Assembly (NCBI GenBank): GCA_034430895.1
Contig: DAOUDW010000035.1
Location: 124,001 to 188,000 of the forward strand
DNA: 64,000 nucleotides
Source: WVZH01 sp034430895
GTDB lineage: Bacteria; Chloroflexota; Anaerolineae; Anaerolineales; E44-bin32
Direction of reading: 5' to 3'
In this document: positions 33,774-43,569 of the stretch, in pieces
Layout of the letters: each line of letters starts with the position of its first letter
Numbering within the stretch: position 1 is the stretch's first letter
Program-made: the position numbers and the translations under genes
Notes under the pieces: model-generated
Database searches by the model: none
Seen by the model: only the letters and a program-made list of their open reading frames with translations
Told to the model about the DNA's origin: nothing

Positions 33774-35297
33774 GTGAAAGTCCACATCGTTCATCTTGAT
33801 TCCCATGACGATTATGCCTCCGCCCGAGATAAATTGTGTTGGGCGAAGTCGCCGCGCGTGCTTATCGTTTGGCCCAAATATGGCCGTATCCTCAACCGCA
33901 GGCTCGACCTTGTGCTGCTTCAACGCTACGCCTCGCAGCACAATCTTCAAATCGGACTTGTGACGCACGACGCTGAAGTTCTGGACAACGCAGAAGCATT
34001 GTCCATCCCAACATTTGACAAAGCAGACAACGTCACCGATGCTGGCTGGCGCCGCCGAGCTAGAGGCCGCCCGAAGCCCATGCCAGCGTCTCCAAAACGA
34101 AAAGAAATCCCCATTCCAACATCCGATGTTCGCATTGAAACTCATCCCACAACAATGACGTCGTTGCATAAGATCCTTCGAGTTCTGTTACTAATATTCA
34201 CGTTCACCGTGTTTGGCTGCTTTGCGATCCTGCTCGTCTCCCATGCGGAGTTGGTAATTACACCGCTTACCAAAACGCAAGCCGTTGATTTTGTACTACT
34301 TCTCGACCCATCCCTGGATGCCCCTGGACTAGATGGTTCCATCCCGAGCCAGTTCCTCACAGTACGGGTTTCGGATGATCTTCGGTTGCCTACCAGCGGC
34401 GAAGTTGCCGTTCCCGATTCACCAGCGAAAGGCTTCGTCACTTTTACAAATCTGACTTCAGATTCCATCGACATTGAATCAGGAACGGGGCTTCGGGCAA
34501 CGAATTTCGACAATCAACGTTTTGTGACGCTTGAAAGCGTGTCCCTATCCGGTGAAATCGGTGCGGAAGTGGAAGCAGCAATCGAAGCTGCCGTGCCGGG
34601 TCCTGCAGGGAACCTGTCCACTGGCGCCATAGATGCCGTGGAAGGCACATTGGGATTACAAGTTGAGGTTACCAACATCGTTTATCTTTCGGGTGGCGAA
34701 AACGAAATCCATGCGGCAGTTGCCGAAGAGGATTTTAATAGACTTGAAAAAGCGCTCCAGGAAAGTCTGGAAGACCAGGCACTTCAAATGCTGAGCGCCC
34801 AACTTATCGACGATCAAATCCTCTTGGTAAATTCTCTTAATCTGACGCATCAATACGAACGGATTTTCGATCGAGAAATCGGTGAGCCGGCGGACACCCT
34901 GGGATTGACGATGGATGTTGAGTTCAGCGTTTATGCATATCTACAATCCGATGCCCAAACTGCAGCGAAATTCTCACTTGACGATCAACTACTCACTGGC
35001 TTCCAGCCCGTCCCATCTAGTTTTGGCTTCGAAGTTAGGCATGATAATGTCCGCATGCAAAATGATAACTTCGAAATCGACACCCAAGCCTGGCAGGAAA
35101 TCTTTTTACCCCCCGATAAAGACTTGCTGCGGGAAATCCTTCAATGGGAAAAGCCGGCGCAAGCGCTTTCGCTCGTATCCCAGAGAATTAATGTCACGGA
35201 ACCCCCCAAGTTGAATCTCCACCCCGCATGGCTGCCGCGCATCCCCTTCCTTGTCACGCAAATTTCTATTCGGTATTCATGGCAAGTGGATTCATGA
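33774..35297 (+). CDS. Membrane-anchored baseplate J/gp47-like protein
   Basis: The 507-residue product has three parts. Residues 1-85 form a small alpha/beta domain (HIVHLDSHDDYASARDKL, RVLIVWPKYGRIL, LQIGLVTHDAEVL), then a basic linker. A membrane helix follows near 130-155 (ILRVLLLIFTFTVFGCFAILL). The outer part holds a baseplate-J-like segment: GFVTFTNLTSDSIDIESGTG, then FVTLESVSLSGEIG, PGPAGNLSTGAIDAVEG. This repeats the phage gp47/baseplate J motif of an inserted non-zero value and padded G-x-x-GN-x. Chloroflexota genomes carry many such membrane forms, with unknown role; no phage genes are nearby. The start is GTG 33774. Confidence 0.75.
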   Translation: MKVHIVHLDSHDDYASARDKLCWAKSPRVLIVWPKYGRILNRRLDLVLLQRYASQHNLQIGLVTHDAEVLDNAEALSIPTFDKADNVTDAGWRRRARGRPKPMPASPKRKEIPIPTSDVRIETHPTTMTSLHKILRVLLLIFTFTVFGCFAILLVSHAELVITPLTKTQAVDFVLLLDPSLDAPGLDGSIPSQFLTVRVSDDLRLPTSGEVAVPDSPAKGFVTFTNLTSDSIDIESGTGLRATNFDNQRFVTLESVSLSGEIGAEVEAAIEAAVPGPAGNLSTGAIDAVEGTLGLQVEVTNIVYLSGGENEIHAAVAEEDFNRLEKALQESLEDQALQMLSAQLIDDQILLVNSLNLTHQYERIFDREIGEPADTLGLTMDVEFSVYAYLQSDAQTAAKFSLDDQLLTGFQPVPSSFGFEVRHDNVRMQNDNFEIDTQAWQEIFLPPDKDLLREILQWEKPAQALSLVSQRINVTEPPKLNLHPAWLPRIPFLVTQISIRYSWQVDS

Positions 35298-35689
35298 CCC
35301 GCATCCTTGCTGTCGATCCCGGAGATAAACGCATCGGCATCGCCGTCAGCGACCCGAGCGGTACGATCGCGAGGCCTCTTTTTGTGATCGAGCACGTTTC
35401 CAGGCAAGCAGACGCACAAAGCATCGTGCAGCATGCAGTTGAATACGATGCAGAAATGATACTCGTCGGGATTGCATTGGATCCTTCAGGCCAAATCGGT
35501 CATCAAGCCAGAAAGGAACTCCGCCTGGTCGATGCCCTACGTACGATCACAGAATTAGAGATTGAAACCTGGGATGAAACCGATTCCACGCAAACGGCGT
35601 TGCAACTTGCCGGTAAGCGAGACAAAATGACGGATGCCCTTGCAGCCGCCGTCTTATTACAGGAATATCTCGATGCCCAAAATACTTAA
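35294..35689 (+). CDS. ruvX: Putative pre-16S rRNA nuclease / Holliday junction resolvase-like RuvX (YqgF)
   Basis: The RNase H-fold protein matures the 16S rRNA 5' end in some bacteria. The 131-residue product starts MTRILAVDPGDKRIGIAVSD, the family signature with catalytic Asp8. ILVGIALDPSGQIG and ETWDETDSTQTAL carry the further conserved motifs, and DKMTDALAAAVLLQEYL has the last acidic residue. The ATG at 35294 overlaps the previous stop (ATGA). The usual RuvX-MltG neighbourhood is present, since mltG overlaps its 3' end. Confidence 0.93.
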   Translation: MTRILAVDPGDKRIGIAVSDPSGTIARPLFVIEHVSRQADAQSIVQHAVEYDAEMILVGIALDPSGQIGHQARKELRLVDALRTITELEIETWDETDSTQTALQLAGKRDKMTDALAAAVLLQEYLDAQNT

Positions 35690-36809
35690 ACGACCTACCT
35701 GTTTACTCACGTCAGCCATCGTCATACTTCTTATCTGTGGAGTGATCTGGATTGTGGGATTCGTCATTCTTGGTGTACCCAAGGCGAATGAACGCCTGGG
35801 CACTCCTAACCCTCACTTAAATCCGCTCATGCGCACGCTGCTGTCGATATACCTCTTGTCAAACGAGTCGAATCTCGATGAACCCGCGGGCACGCCTGGC
35901 TCTTCCATCGATTTCGAAGTGTATGAAGGAGATCTCGCCAGCGACGTCATCGATCGATTGACGGAAACGGGAGCCATTCGCGATGGTTTCCTGCTTCGAA
36001 ATTATCTTCGCTATCGCGGCTTTGACTACAGCATTGAGGCTGGCCATTATCAACTTTCTGGCGATATGTCGGTACGACAATTAGCGGAAGCGCTCCAGAC
36101 TGCTCGCCCTGCGTCGATTTCCTTCATCGTGCTCGAGGGTTGGCGCATGGAAGAAATCGCCGAACGAATTGCACTCAGCGGTCTGAACATCACTTACGAT
36201 GATTTCCTTTCAGCGTGCCGCGAAATCGCACAAAGTAACAACCTTCCGGTGGAATGGCCGGCAGAACCTTCCCTGGAGGGATTCCTATTTCCCGATACCT
36301 ATTTCTTCGACTTCGATGCTACCGCAGAGGAAGTGATCCTCGCCATGCTGGAGAACTTCGACACGAAAGTTGATACAGAAACACTTGAAGGCTTTGCGCA
36401 GCAGGGATTGAGTGTATTAGAAGCCATCACATTGTCTTCCATTGTCGAACGCGAAGCGATCATCCCGGATGAGCGACCACTTATCGCATCGGTTTTCTTG
36501 AACCGCACAGCGCTGGGGATGAAATTGGAAGCGGATCCAACCGTTCAGTACTCTTTGGGTCTACAGCTCGATGGTTGGTGGAAGGCGCCGCTCAGCCTCT
36601 CCGATCTTGAAATCGATTCTCCTTATAACACATACATCTACACAGGTACTCCTCCCGGGCCAATTGCCAATCCCGGGTTAGCGGCGCTTGAGGCGGTTGC
36701 ATTTCCTTCTGATAGCCAATATCTGTATTTTCGTGCACTTTGTGACGGATCGGGTCGCCACGCCTTTGCCGAGACCTTCGAAGAACACCTCCAAAACGCC
36801 TGTCCGTGA
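35673..36809 (+). CDS. mltG: Endolytic transglycosylase MltG (YceG-like)
   Basis: Membrane-anchored lytic transglycosylase thought to terminate nascent peptidoglycan strands. The 378-residue product has an N-terminal membrane helix (LLTSAIVILLICGVIWIVGF), a LysM-like region (SIDFEVYEGDLASDVIDRL) and the YceG domain with VLEGWRMEEIAERIA, FLFPDTYFF, the catalytic Glu in SSIVEREA, and LEADPTVQYSLG and SPYNTYIYTGTPPGPIANPG. The ATG at 35673 lies inside the end of ruvX (16-base overlap), with AGGA upstream. Confidence 0.94.
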   Translation: MPKILKRPTCLLTSAIVILLICGVIWIVGFVILGVPKANERLGTPNPHLNPLMRTLLSIYLLSNESNLDEPAGTPGSSIDFEVYEGDLASDVIDRLTETGAIRDGFLLRNYLRYRGFDYSIEAGHYQLSGDMSVRQLAEALQTARPASISFIVLEGWRMEEIAERIALSGLNITYDDFLSACREIAQSNNLPVEWPAEPSLEGFLFPDTYFFDFDATAEEVILAMLENFDTKVDTETLEGFAQQGLSVLEAITLSSIVEREAIIPDERPLIASVFLNRTALGMKLEADPTVQYSLGLQLDGWWKAPLSLSDLEIDSPYNTYIYTGTPPGPIANPGLAALEAVAFPSDSQYLYFRALCDGSGRHAFAETFEEHLQNACP

Positions 36810-36813
36810 TGTT

Positions 36814-38775
36814 ATGATGACCTCCAAAAAATTCGCCCCCTATGGTTCCTGGAAATCTCCGATACAAGCGGAGCATGTCGCTGCAAGCGGCTCTGGATGG
36901 GGTGGCTTGATGCGTGAAATCCAGGTGGATGGAAAGAATGTATTTTGGATCCTTCCCAGACCGCAAGAAGGTGGGCGCAACACCCTCATGCAGTGCCGCG
37001 AAGATGGAAGCATCGCTGAAATCCTTCCCGCCGACTACAGCATACGAACACGCGTCCACGATTACGGCGGCGGCGATTATTGTGTCCGTGAAGGCACGAT
37101 TGTTTTTTCCAACGCCGTTGATCAGCGTTTATATCTTCTCTCGCCGAATGCCGATCCCGTTCCCCTTACGGCCGCACCTCCTATAGACGAATCCTGGCGT
37201 TATGCAGACGGCTCGATTGCGCCAGATGGTCTAACCCTGCTCTGCGTTCATGAACGCCACCTTTCAACCGGCGTGGTGGAAAACGAGATCATTGCGATCG
37301 AAATCAATGGCACATTCGTAATTCACCCCATCGTTAAAGACAGCGACTTTTACGCCAGCCCGCGGGTGAGTCCGGACGGCAAGAAAGTAGCCTGGTTATC
37401 CTGGAATCTACCCCGTATGCCCTGGGACGGCACGGAATTATGGGTTGCGGAGCTTCAATCCGACGTCTCCGTTGCTTCAGCGGTAAGAATCGCTGGAGGC
37501 GACGCAGAGTGGATTTCCAACCCGGCCTGGAGCTCAAACGGCGATCTATACTTTCTCTCGGATCGTTCCGATTGGAGCAATCTCTACCGCTGGGATGGCG
37601 ATAAGGTCGAGCAGGTTTTTCAAATTAACGCCGACCTCGATCGGCCAGCCTGGACATTCGGGTATACGCGTTATGCGTTCTTGTCCCATGACCGCATTGC
37701 CTTCGTCTACTGGGAAAATGGCATCGAGTATTTGGGCCTCTATGATCCGGTTTCTTCAAGCTACAAAGGAATCAACACGGACTACTCAGCCATCCCCTAC
37801 ATCACCAGCAACGGCGAGGACGAACTCTGGTTTCTGGGCGGCAACTTCCAATTGAAACCTTCGGTCGTCCGCTTGAAGATGAATGGCTCGAACCCTGAAG
37901 TTGTCTATCGTAATTCGTCTTTTATTTTTGATTCCGGATACATTTCCAATCCCCAGCCCATAGATTTTCCGGCTTCCGACGATCAGGTCGCCCACGCCCT
38001 GTATTACCCCCCGACGAATAAGGATTATGCTGCACCAACGGACGAATTGATCCCGCTCATCGTGCGCTGCCACGGCGGACCGACCTCTGCTGCGCATCCC
38101 TTCCTGCAGCCCACATTCCAATATTTCACCAGCCGCGGCTTCGGCATCCTCGACGTGAATTACCGCGGCAGTTCCGGCTACGGTCGATCCTATCGTGAGG
38201 CATTGAAGGGGAAATGGGGCATTTTCGACACGCAGGATTGCATTACCGCAGCGCTTTATCTTGTCGATCGGGGTGAGGCGGATCCAAAGAGATTGATTAT
38301 GCGCGGGGGAAGCGCAGGGGGCTGGACGACCTTGTGTGCGCTTACATTTCACGATCTGTTCAAGGCCGGCGCCATTTATTACGGAATTGCGGACGCCGAG
38401 AAATTGGCGAAAACTACTCATAAGTTTGAAGCCGATTACCTTGAATATCTTATCGGGCCCTATCCCGATGAAAGGCAGCTTTATGTCAAACGCTCGCCGA
38501 TCCATCACACGGACAGCATTTCATGCCCACTGATCGTTTTTCAAGGCCTGGACGACAATGTCGTTCCCCCATCGCAAGCGGAGATCTTGGTTAAAGCTTT
38601 GCAAGAAAAGAAATTGCCCCACGCCTATCTGACCTTCTCCGGTGAAGGCCATGGGTTTCGACGTGCCGATAGCATCAAGCGCAGCCTCGAAGCCGAGCTC
38701 TCGTTCTACGCACAGATTTTCGAATTCGACCTTGCTGATCCATTCGCAGCGATTACAATTCAACATCTCACGTAA
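36814..38775 (+). CDS. S9 family prolyl oligopeptidase-like peptidase
   Basis: Cytoplasmic serine peptidase of the acylaminoacyl-peptidase/dipeptidyl-peptidase group. In the 653-residue product the N-terminal half is a beta-propeller built on DPP-like repeats (FYASPRVSPDGKKVAWLSW, WISNPAWSSNGDLYFLSD). The C-terminal alpha/beta hydrolase has HGGPTSAAHP, the nucleophile in MRGGSAGGWT (Ser near 500), the acidic residue in QGLDDNVVPPSQAE and the His in GEGHGFRR. No signal peptide is evident. It follows mltG by four bases; ATG 36814 or 36817 could be used. Confidence 0.93.
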   Translation: MMTSKKFAPYGSWKSPIQAEHVAASGSGWGGLMREIQVDGKNVFWILPRPQEGGRNTLMQCREDGSIAEILPADYSIRTRVHDYGGGDYCVREGTIVFSNAVDQRLYLLSPNADPVPLTAAPPIDESWRYADGSIAPDGLTLLCVHERHLSTGVVENEIIAIEINGTFVIHPIVKDSDFYASPRVSPDGKKVAWLSWNLPRMPWDGTELWVAELQSDVSVASAVRIAGGDAEWISNPAWSSNGDLYFLSDRSDWSNLYRWDGDKVEQVFQINADLDRPAWTFGYTRYAFLSHDRIAFVYWENGIEYLGLYDPVSSSYKGINTDYSAIPYITSNGEDELWFLGGNFQLKPSVVRLKMNGSNPEVVYRNSSFIFDSGYISNPQPIDFPASDDQVAHALYYPPTNKDYAAPTDELIPLIVRCHGGPTSAAHPFLQPTFQYFTSRGFGILDVNYRGSSGYGRSYREALKGKWGIFDTQDCITAALYLVDRGEADPKRLIMRGGSAGGWTTLCALTFHDLFKAGAIYYGIADAEKLAKTTHKFEADYLEYLIGPYPDERQLYVKRSPIHHTDSISCPLIVFQGLDDNVVPPSQAEILVKALQEKKLPHAYLTFSGEGHGFRRADSIKRSLEAELSFYAQIFEFDLADPFAAITIQHLT

Positions 38776-38807
38776 ATCTCTTCTTCAAATTCCAACAGGA
38801 TAAATGG

Positions 38808-40037
38808 ATGTTTGGAAACCGCGTTCGTCTTCAATTTTCAGAATCATGGCAGCGCACGCTGTATATCACTTTCATCGCCCAGATTCTTACGGCGATCGGA
38901 TTTTCTAGTATCTTTCCTTTCTTGCCGCTGTACGTTGAGTCGCTGGGTTCTTCATCCCAGCTAAGCATCGAATTCCTTGCGGGTTTGGTGTACTCTGCCC
39001 AAGCTTTCTGCATGATGCTTGCTTCCCCCATTTGGGGCGCGATTGCGGATCGCTATGGAAGGAAACTCATGGTGCAGCGCGCCTGTTTTGGCGGTGTTGC
39101 GGTCATTTTTCTCATGGCCTTTGTACGTTCCGCCGAGGAGTTGGTGTTTTTGCGTGCCATACAAGGGCTGATGACCGGTTCTGTTGCAGCATCCAGTGCG
39201 TTAATTGCCGCAGAAGCCCCTCGCACGAGAACCGGATACGCCCTGGGATTGCTGCAGACGGGTCTCGGAATTGGCATCGCTTTGGGACCACTCATCGGCG
39301 GCGCCATTGCAGACGCTTTCGGATACAGCGCCGCATTTTATATCACCGCGGCTCTCCTGCTCATCGCGGGGATCATGGTCCACTTCGGTGTAGAAGAAAC
39401 CTACGTTCCAACGACTGCGCCAAGGATCGATCTGCGTGGGTTCTTCTCCGACTGGCGCCACATCTTCCAATCCCCCGGCGTTACGACTACGTATGCTTTG
39501 GATATGATCTCGCAGCTTGCGCGCATGATGGTCATACCGATCTTGCCCATTCTGATCCAATCCTTCATCACCGACCTCGGTACCGTCAACACTATCACCG
39601 GCGTCGTTTTCGGTGTGTATTCGGCAACAATGACCTTGAGTGCAATCTACCTGGGCAAACTGGGAGATCGCATCGGCCACCGCATGATCTTGATCGTTAG
39701 TTTGATCACGCTTGCGATTTTTTACTTTCCGCAAGCTTACGTGGATGAAGCCTGGCAGATTCTAATTTTTCAATCTTTATCGGGTATTTCCATGGGGGGC
39801 ATACTGCCATCGATCGGCGCCTTGCTGGCTAAACTCACCGTTCAGGGAGAGGAAGGAACGGTATACGGGTTGTCGAATTCGCTGCGCGCCGGCGCACGCT
39901 CCGTAGCTCCCCTCCTCGGCGCCGGAATCGCAACCTGGTTTAGCAATCAGGCCACGTTCGTTTTTGCCGCCGGGTTTTATCTACTGGCGGGAATCCTGGC
40001 TGCCATCAGGCTGCCTAGGCTATCCAATAATTCTTAG
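38808..40037 (+). CDS. MFS transporter (multidrug/drug-proton antiporter-like)
   Basis: A 409-residue protein with twelve predicted membrane helices. The first cytoplasmic loop carries the MFS motif A, SPIWGAIADRYGRKLMVQRA. A second copy is seen in the middle, YLGKLGDRIGHRMILIVSL. Motif C-like GLGIGIALGPLIGGAIADA is present in helix 5, which marks drug:H+ antiporters. The substrate is unknown. AGGA lies seven bases before ATG 38808. It is convergent with the pyrimidine-nucleoside phosphorylase gene. Confidence 0.9.
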   Translation: MFGNRVRLQFSESWQRTLYITFIAQILTAIGFSSIFPFLPLYVESLGSSSQLSIEFLAGLVYSAQAFCMMLASPIWGAIADRYGRKLMVQRACFGGVAVIFLMAFVRSAEELVFLRAIQGLMTGSVAASSALIAAEAPRTRTGYALGLLQTGLGIGIALGPLIGGAIADAFGYSAAFYITAALLLIAGIMVHFGVEETYVPTTAPRIDLRGFFSDWRHIFQSPGVTTTYALDMISQLARMMVIPILPILIQSFITDLGTVNTITGVVFGVYSATMTLSAIYLGKLGDRIGHRMILIVSLITLAIFYFPQAYVDEAWQILIFQSLSGISMGGILPSIGALLAKLTVQGEEGTVYGLSNSLRAGARSVAPLLGAGIATWFSNQATFVFAAGFYLLAGILAAIRLPRLSNNS

Positions 40038-40056
40038 TATTCGATTACACAATGTA

Positions 40057-41364
40057 TTAATCACCCACAGTCCGATAAAACAACGGCAGCGGTTCGATTT
40101 TCTTATCTTCTATCCGATGCGCGTCAAGCAAGCGCTGGGCGGATTCATTAATAAGTTTCTTGTCATTGGCATGGACTTCGAACAGGGGATCTCCCGCCTG
40201 GATACGATCCCCGATGTTGGTGTGCACGATCACACCCACGGCATGATCGATGGAATCACCTTTCTTTTCCCGTCCAGCGCCCAAATCCACGGCCGTGAGA
40301 GCCACTTCACGCGCGTCGATCTGCGCAACCGTTCCACTCGAAGGCGCAGATACGATCTTGATATATTTGGCTTGAGGTAAACGACCGGGATCATCCACCA
40401 TACCTGTATCGCCGCCCTGTGCCCGCACGAGATCGAGGAACTTATCATAGGACTTGCCGCTCTCGATGACCGAATGTGCCATCGCCCGAGCGGATTCTAC
40501 GTCCTCTGCGCGCTTCCCGAGCACGAGCATATGACTCGCTACTTCGATGCAGTGTTCGAGAAAATCCTGCGGACCTTCTCCATGCAGCGTGGCAATCGCT
40601 TCTTTTACCTCCAACGCATTGCCCACGGCATCCCCCAGTGGCTGATTCATATCCGATAACAGCGCCACAGCGCGACGGTCCGCATGGCGGGCGATTTCAA
40701 CCATCAACTCCGCCAGCTCGACCGCTTGATCCATCGTTCGCATGAACGCCCCTCTGCCAACTTTAACATCCAGCACGATCCCCTGTGCGCCGCCGGCGAT
40801 TTTCTTACTCATGATCGACGAAGCGATTAACGGAATGGACGGCACCGTCCCGGTGACGTCCCGCAGCGCGTAAAGCTTGCCGTCTGCCGGGGTGAGTTTC
40901 GCCGTCTGACCGGATAACACGATCCCTACTTCGCCCAGCTGAGCCAGAAACTCATCCTTGTTTAGATCGGATCGAAAGCCGCTGATCGACTCCATCTTGT
41001 CCAGCGTGCCGCCGCTGAATCCCAAAGCCCTGCCGGACATTTTACCGACCGCAAGACCACATGCCGCCACCGTCGGCAGAACGACGAGCGAGGTTTTATC
41101 TCCCACACCACCTGTGGAATGTTTATCGACTGCGATGGGCACGACGCTCGACAGATCGATCTGTTCACCGGATTCGACGATCACTTGTGTCAATTCCGCC
41201 GTTTCGCGCGGCGTCATCCCGCGGAACAGCACCGCCATACACCAGGCTGCAACCTGATAATCCGGGATTTCCCCGCGCGTGAAGCCCTCGATGAAATATC
41301 GGATCTCATCCCGGCTGAGTTCCATCCCTTCACGCTTTTTGATCACAATGTCTACGGCGCGCAT
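40057..41364 (-). CDS. pdp: Pyrimidine-nucleoside (thymidine) phosphorylase
   Basis: Phosphorolysis of uridine, deoxyuridine or thymidine in nucleoside salvage. The 435-residue product is of family length. It starts MRAVDIVIKKREGMELSRDE and has YQVAAWCMAVLFRGM, the phosphate-binding VDKHSTGGVGDKTSLVVLP, GRALGFSGGTLDKMESI and DVKVGRGAFM. The C-terminal PYNP domain has DAREVALTAVDLGAGRE and VIVHTNIGDRIQAGDPL. An AGGAGG site six bases before ATG 41364 decides the start, and an in-frame extension to 41496 is unsupported. Confidence 0.95.
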   Translation of the reverse strand: MRAVDIVIKKREGMELSRDEIRYFIEGFTRGEIPDYQVAAWCMAVLFRGMTPRETAELTQVIVESGEQIDLSSVVPIAVDKHSTGGVGDKTSLVVLPTVAACGLAVGKMSGRALGFSGGTLDKMESISGFRSDLNKDEFLAQLGEVGIVLSGQTAKLTPADGKLYALRDVTGTVPSIPLIASSIMSKKIAGGAQGIVLDVKVGRGAFMRTMDQAVELAELMVEIARHADRRAVALLSDMNQPLGDAVGNALEVKEAIATLHGEGPQDFLEHCIEVASHMLVLGKRAEDVESARAMAHSVIESGKSYDKFLDLVRAQGGDTGMVDDPGRLPQAKYIKIVSAPSSGTVAQIDAREVALTAVDLGAGREKKGDSIDHAVGVIVHTNIGDRIQAGDPLFEVHANDKKLINESAQRLLDAHRIEDKKIEPLPLFYRTVGD

Positions 41365-41565
41365 ACATCGCCTCCTGGATCGTGTATTGATTATACTTTC
41401 CAGCCTGTAACTCGCCACATAGCTTCGCACTTCATTCATTTTGATACGCTGATTATCAAGCGAAACGAACGTATCCGTGATACGATTTAACAACATCCAA
41501 CGATTTCACTCTTCCATTTGATGTTTCTCTATCCGTCATGATGTATTCCATTTACAGAGGATCCT

Positions 41566-43542
41566 ATGCAAAAGGTTGATGTTATTCTAAAAAACGCCTT
41601 GATCGTCACAATGGACGAGGACGAGCGTGTGCTTGCAGACGGCGCCATCGCCATAAGCGGCGATTCGATTCAAGCCGTCGGCGAGACCAAAGAGATCACC
41701 AGCGAATACAAAGCCGAGGAAACGATCGACTGCGCCGGTAAAACGATAACCCCTGGCCTGGTCAATTCGCACACCCATGCAGCGATGACGCTGCTGCGCG
41801 GTCTTGCCGATGACCTGCGCCTGGATGTCTGGCTGCTGGGCTACATGATGCCCGTCGAGCGTGAGTTCGTCTCGCCGGAATTCTGCCGCCTGGGCACACT
41901 TTTGGGCTGCGCCGAGATGATCCGCGGCGGGACGACATGTTTTGCGGATATGTACTACTACGAAGAGGCGGTCGCCGAAGCTGCTGCAGAAGCCGGCATA
42001 CGGGCGATATGCGGTCAAACGGTGCTTAAATTTCCCTCGCCGGATGCGGAATCCTATGAAGATGCGCTCGATTACGCACGCAGTTATATGGAAAAGTGGC
42101 GGGATCATCCACTCGTCATACCTGCCATCGCGCCGCACGCACCGTATACAACCACAGAGGAGATTCTCAAAGCCTGTACCGAACTTGCCATGGAATTCGA
42201 TGTTCCCCTGCTCACTCATATCGCTGAGACAATGGACGAGGTGGAAAACTGGCGCGACACCTACGACATGCCCGTTGTACCCTGGGTCAAGAAACTTGGT
42301 CTCTTGGACGCCAAAGTCGTTGCCGCCCACTGTGTGCACATCGACGATGGCGAGATTCATACCCTGGAACACGCGGGCACGGGAATTTCGCACAACCCTT
42401 CCAGCAACCTTAAACTTGCATCCGGTTTCGCACCGGTCACCGAAATGCTGGAAACCGGACTCAACGTCGGCGTTGCCACAGACGGTCCATCTTCCAACAA
42501 CGACCTCGACATGTGGGAGGAGATGCGCCTGGCTTCGTTCATCGCCAAAGCCTACGGCGAGAATCCGACGGCGCTGCCTGCGAAAACGGTATTCGATATG
42601 GCTACGCGCATGGCCGCGAAGGTGCTCTACCTCGGCGATATCACCGGCTCACTCGAAGCCGGCAAACGCGCCGATATCATCATGCTCGACCTCCAGTCCG
42701 TGCACAACGCCCCCCACTTCGCCCGCAGCCCCGATGCGGTCTATTCTCGTCTGGTCTACACCGCCAAAGCGACCGACGTGACGGATGTGATCATCGATGG
42801 CAAATGGGTGCTTCGAGAGCGACAATTACAAACCATCGATCTCGAGCCTTTACTCAAAGAAGCCGACGAGTATGCCGCTAAAATAGACGCCTTCCTCATC
42901 GAACGCGAAGGTTCGGTCCTATCCAAGCTGATCGCCATCGGCGGTGCCGAGCAGGAAGAGAGCTACGAGGTACAGATCAAAGTGCGCATCCCCGATTCAG
43001 CACCGTTTGTCGAAAGATTGAACAGCGGCGAATTCGAAATCGTTCGCACGGCGCACTATCTGGAATACGATACCTATTTCGCTTTCGACGCCCCGGAAGT
43101 CAATCGTCTGCGCTATCGGGAAGATGAATTCATCGACGCTGACGGTGAGGTTTTCAACATGCGCTACCGCCTGACGCTAACGGGCCCGGCAGCCGAAGGT
43201 GAATACCACGACGCCATCTTCCTCTCGCGTTCACGTTTCATCGCCCCGGCGATCCACAGCCTCCGTTTCTATCAGGAGTACTTCAACCCCGCTTCCTCCA
43301 TCGAGGTCAATAAGGACCGTCTCCGCTGGCTGCTGCGCTACGAAGGTGTCGAACTCTTCGTTAACATCGACCGGCTGATTAAGCCCAAATCGGAATGCTG
43401 CTTCCTGGAAATTAAAAGCCGCACGTGGTCGCGACGCGATGCGCAGCAAAAGGCGGACAAAATTTCCCGTCTTCTTCATGCGCTGGGCGCGGGAGATGCC
43501 GATACCGTACGGACGGAATATCCGCAGCTTGTCTCGGATTAA
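41566..43542 (+). CDS. MTA/SAH deaminase-type amidohydrolase fused to a C-terminal CYTH-like domain
   Basis: A 658-residue fusion. Residues 1-440 are a complete metallo-dependent hydrolase of the MtaD/TRZ-ATZ group: PGLVNSHTHAAMTLLRG (His69, His71), ILKACTELAM after PAIAPHAPYTTTEE, THIAETMDE, AHCVHIDDGEI and VGVATDGPSSNNDLDMWEE, which supply the remaining metal and substrate ligands. Residues 463-655 resemble a CYTH triphosphate-tunnel domain: YEVQIKVRIPD, YLEYDTYFAFDAP, RLRYREDEF, MRYRLTLTGP, FLSRSRF and CCFLEIKSRTWSRRD. Alone the two would be an adenosine-derivative deaminase and a nucleotide/polyphosphate-binding enzyme. The combined role is unknown. GAGG precedes ATG 41566. Confidence 0.85.
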   Translation: MQKVDVILKNALIVTMDEDERVLADGAIAISGDSIQAVGETKEITSEYKAEETIDCAGKTITPGLVNSHTHAAMTLLRGLADDLRLDVWLLGYMMPVEREFVSPEFCRLGTLLGCAEMIRGGTTCFADMYYYEEAVAEAAAEAGIRAICGQTVLKFPSPDAESYEDALDYARSYMEKWRDHPLVIPAIAPHAPYTTTEEILKACTELAMEFDVPLLTHIAETMDEVENWRDTYDMPVVPWVKKLGLLDAKVVAAHCVHIDDGEIHTLEHAGTGISHNPSSNLKLASGFAPVTEMLETGLNVGVATDGPSSNNDLDMWEEMRLASFIAKAYGENPTALPAKTVFDMATRMAAKVLYLGDITGSLEAGKRADIIMLDLQSVHNAPHFARSPDAVYSRLVYTAKATDVTDVIIDGKWVLRERQLQTIDLEPLLKEADEYAAKIDAFLIEREGSVLSKLIAIGGAEQEESYEVQIKVRIPDSAPFVERLNSGEFEIVRTAHYLEYDTYFAFDAPEVNRLRYREDEFIDADGEVFNMRYRLTLTGPAAEGEYHDAIFLSRSRFIAPAIHSLRFYQEYFNPASSIEVNKDRLRWLLRYEGVELFVNIDRLIKPKSECCFLEIKSRTWSRRDAQQKADKISRLLHALGAGDADTVRTEYPQLVSD

Positions 43543-43569
43543 TACTCCATAAATTGTCCGGCTGTATGG

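Noticed and set aside
41587..42393. Minus-strand frame of 268 codons
   Set aside because: Shadow of the MtaD-CYTH gene, whose catalytic motifs are intact.
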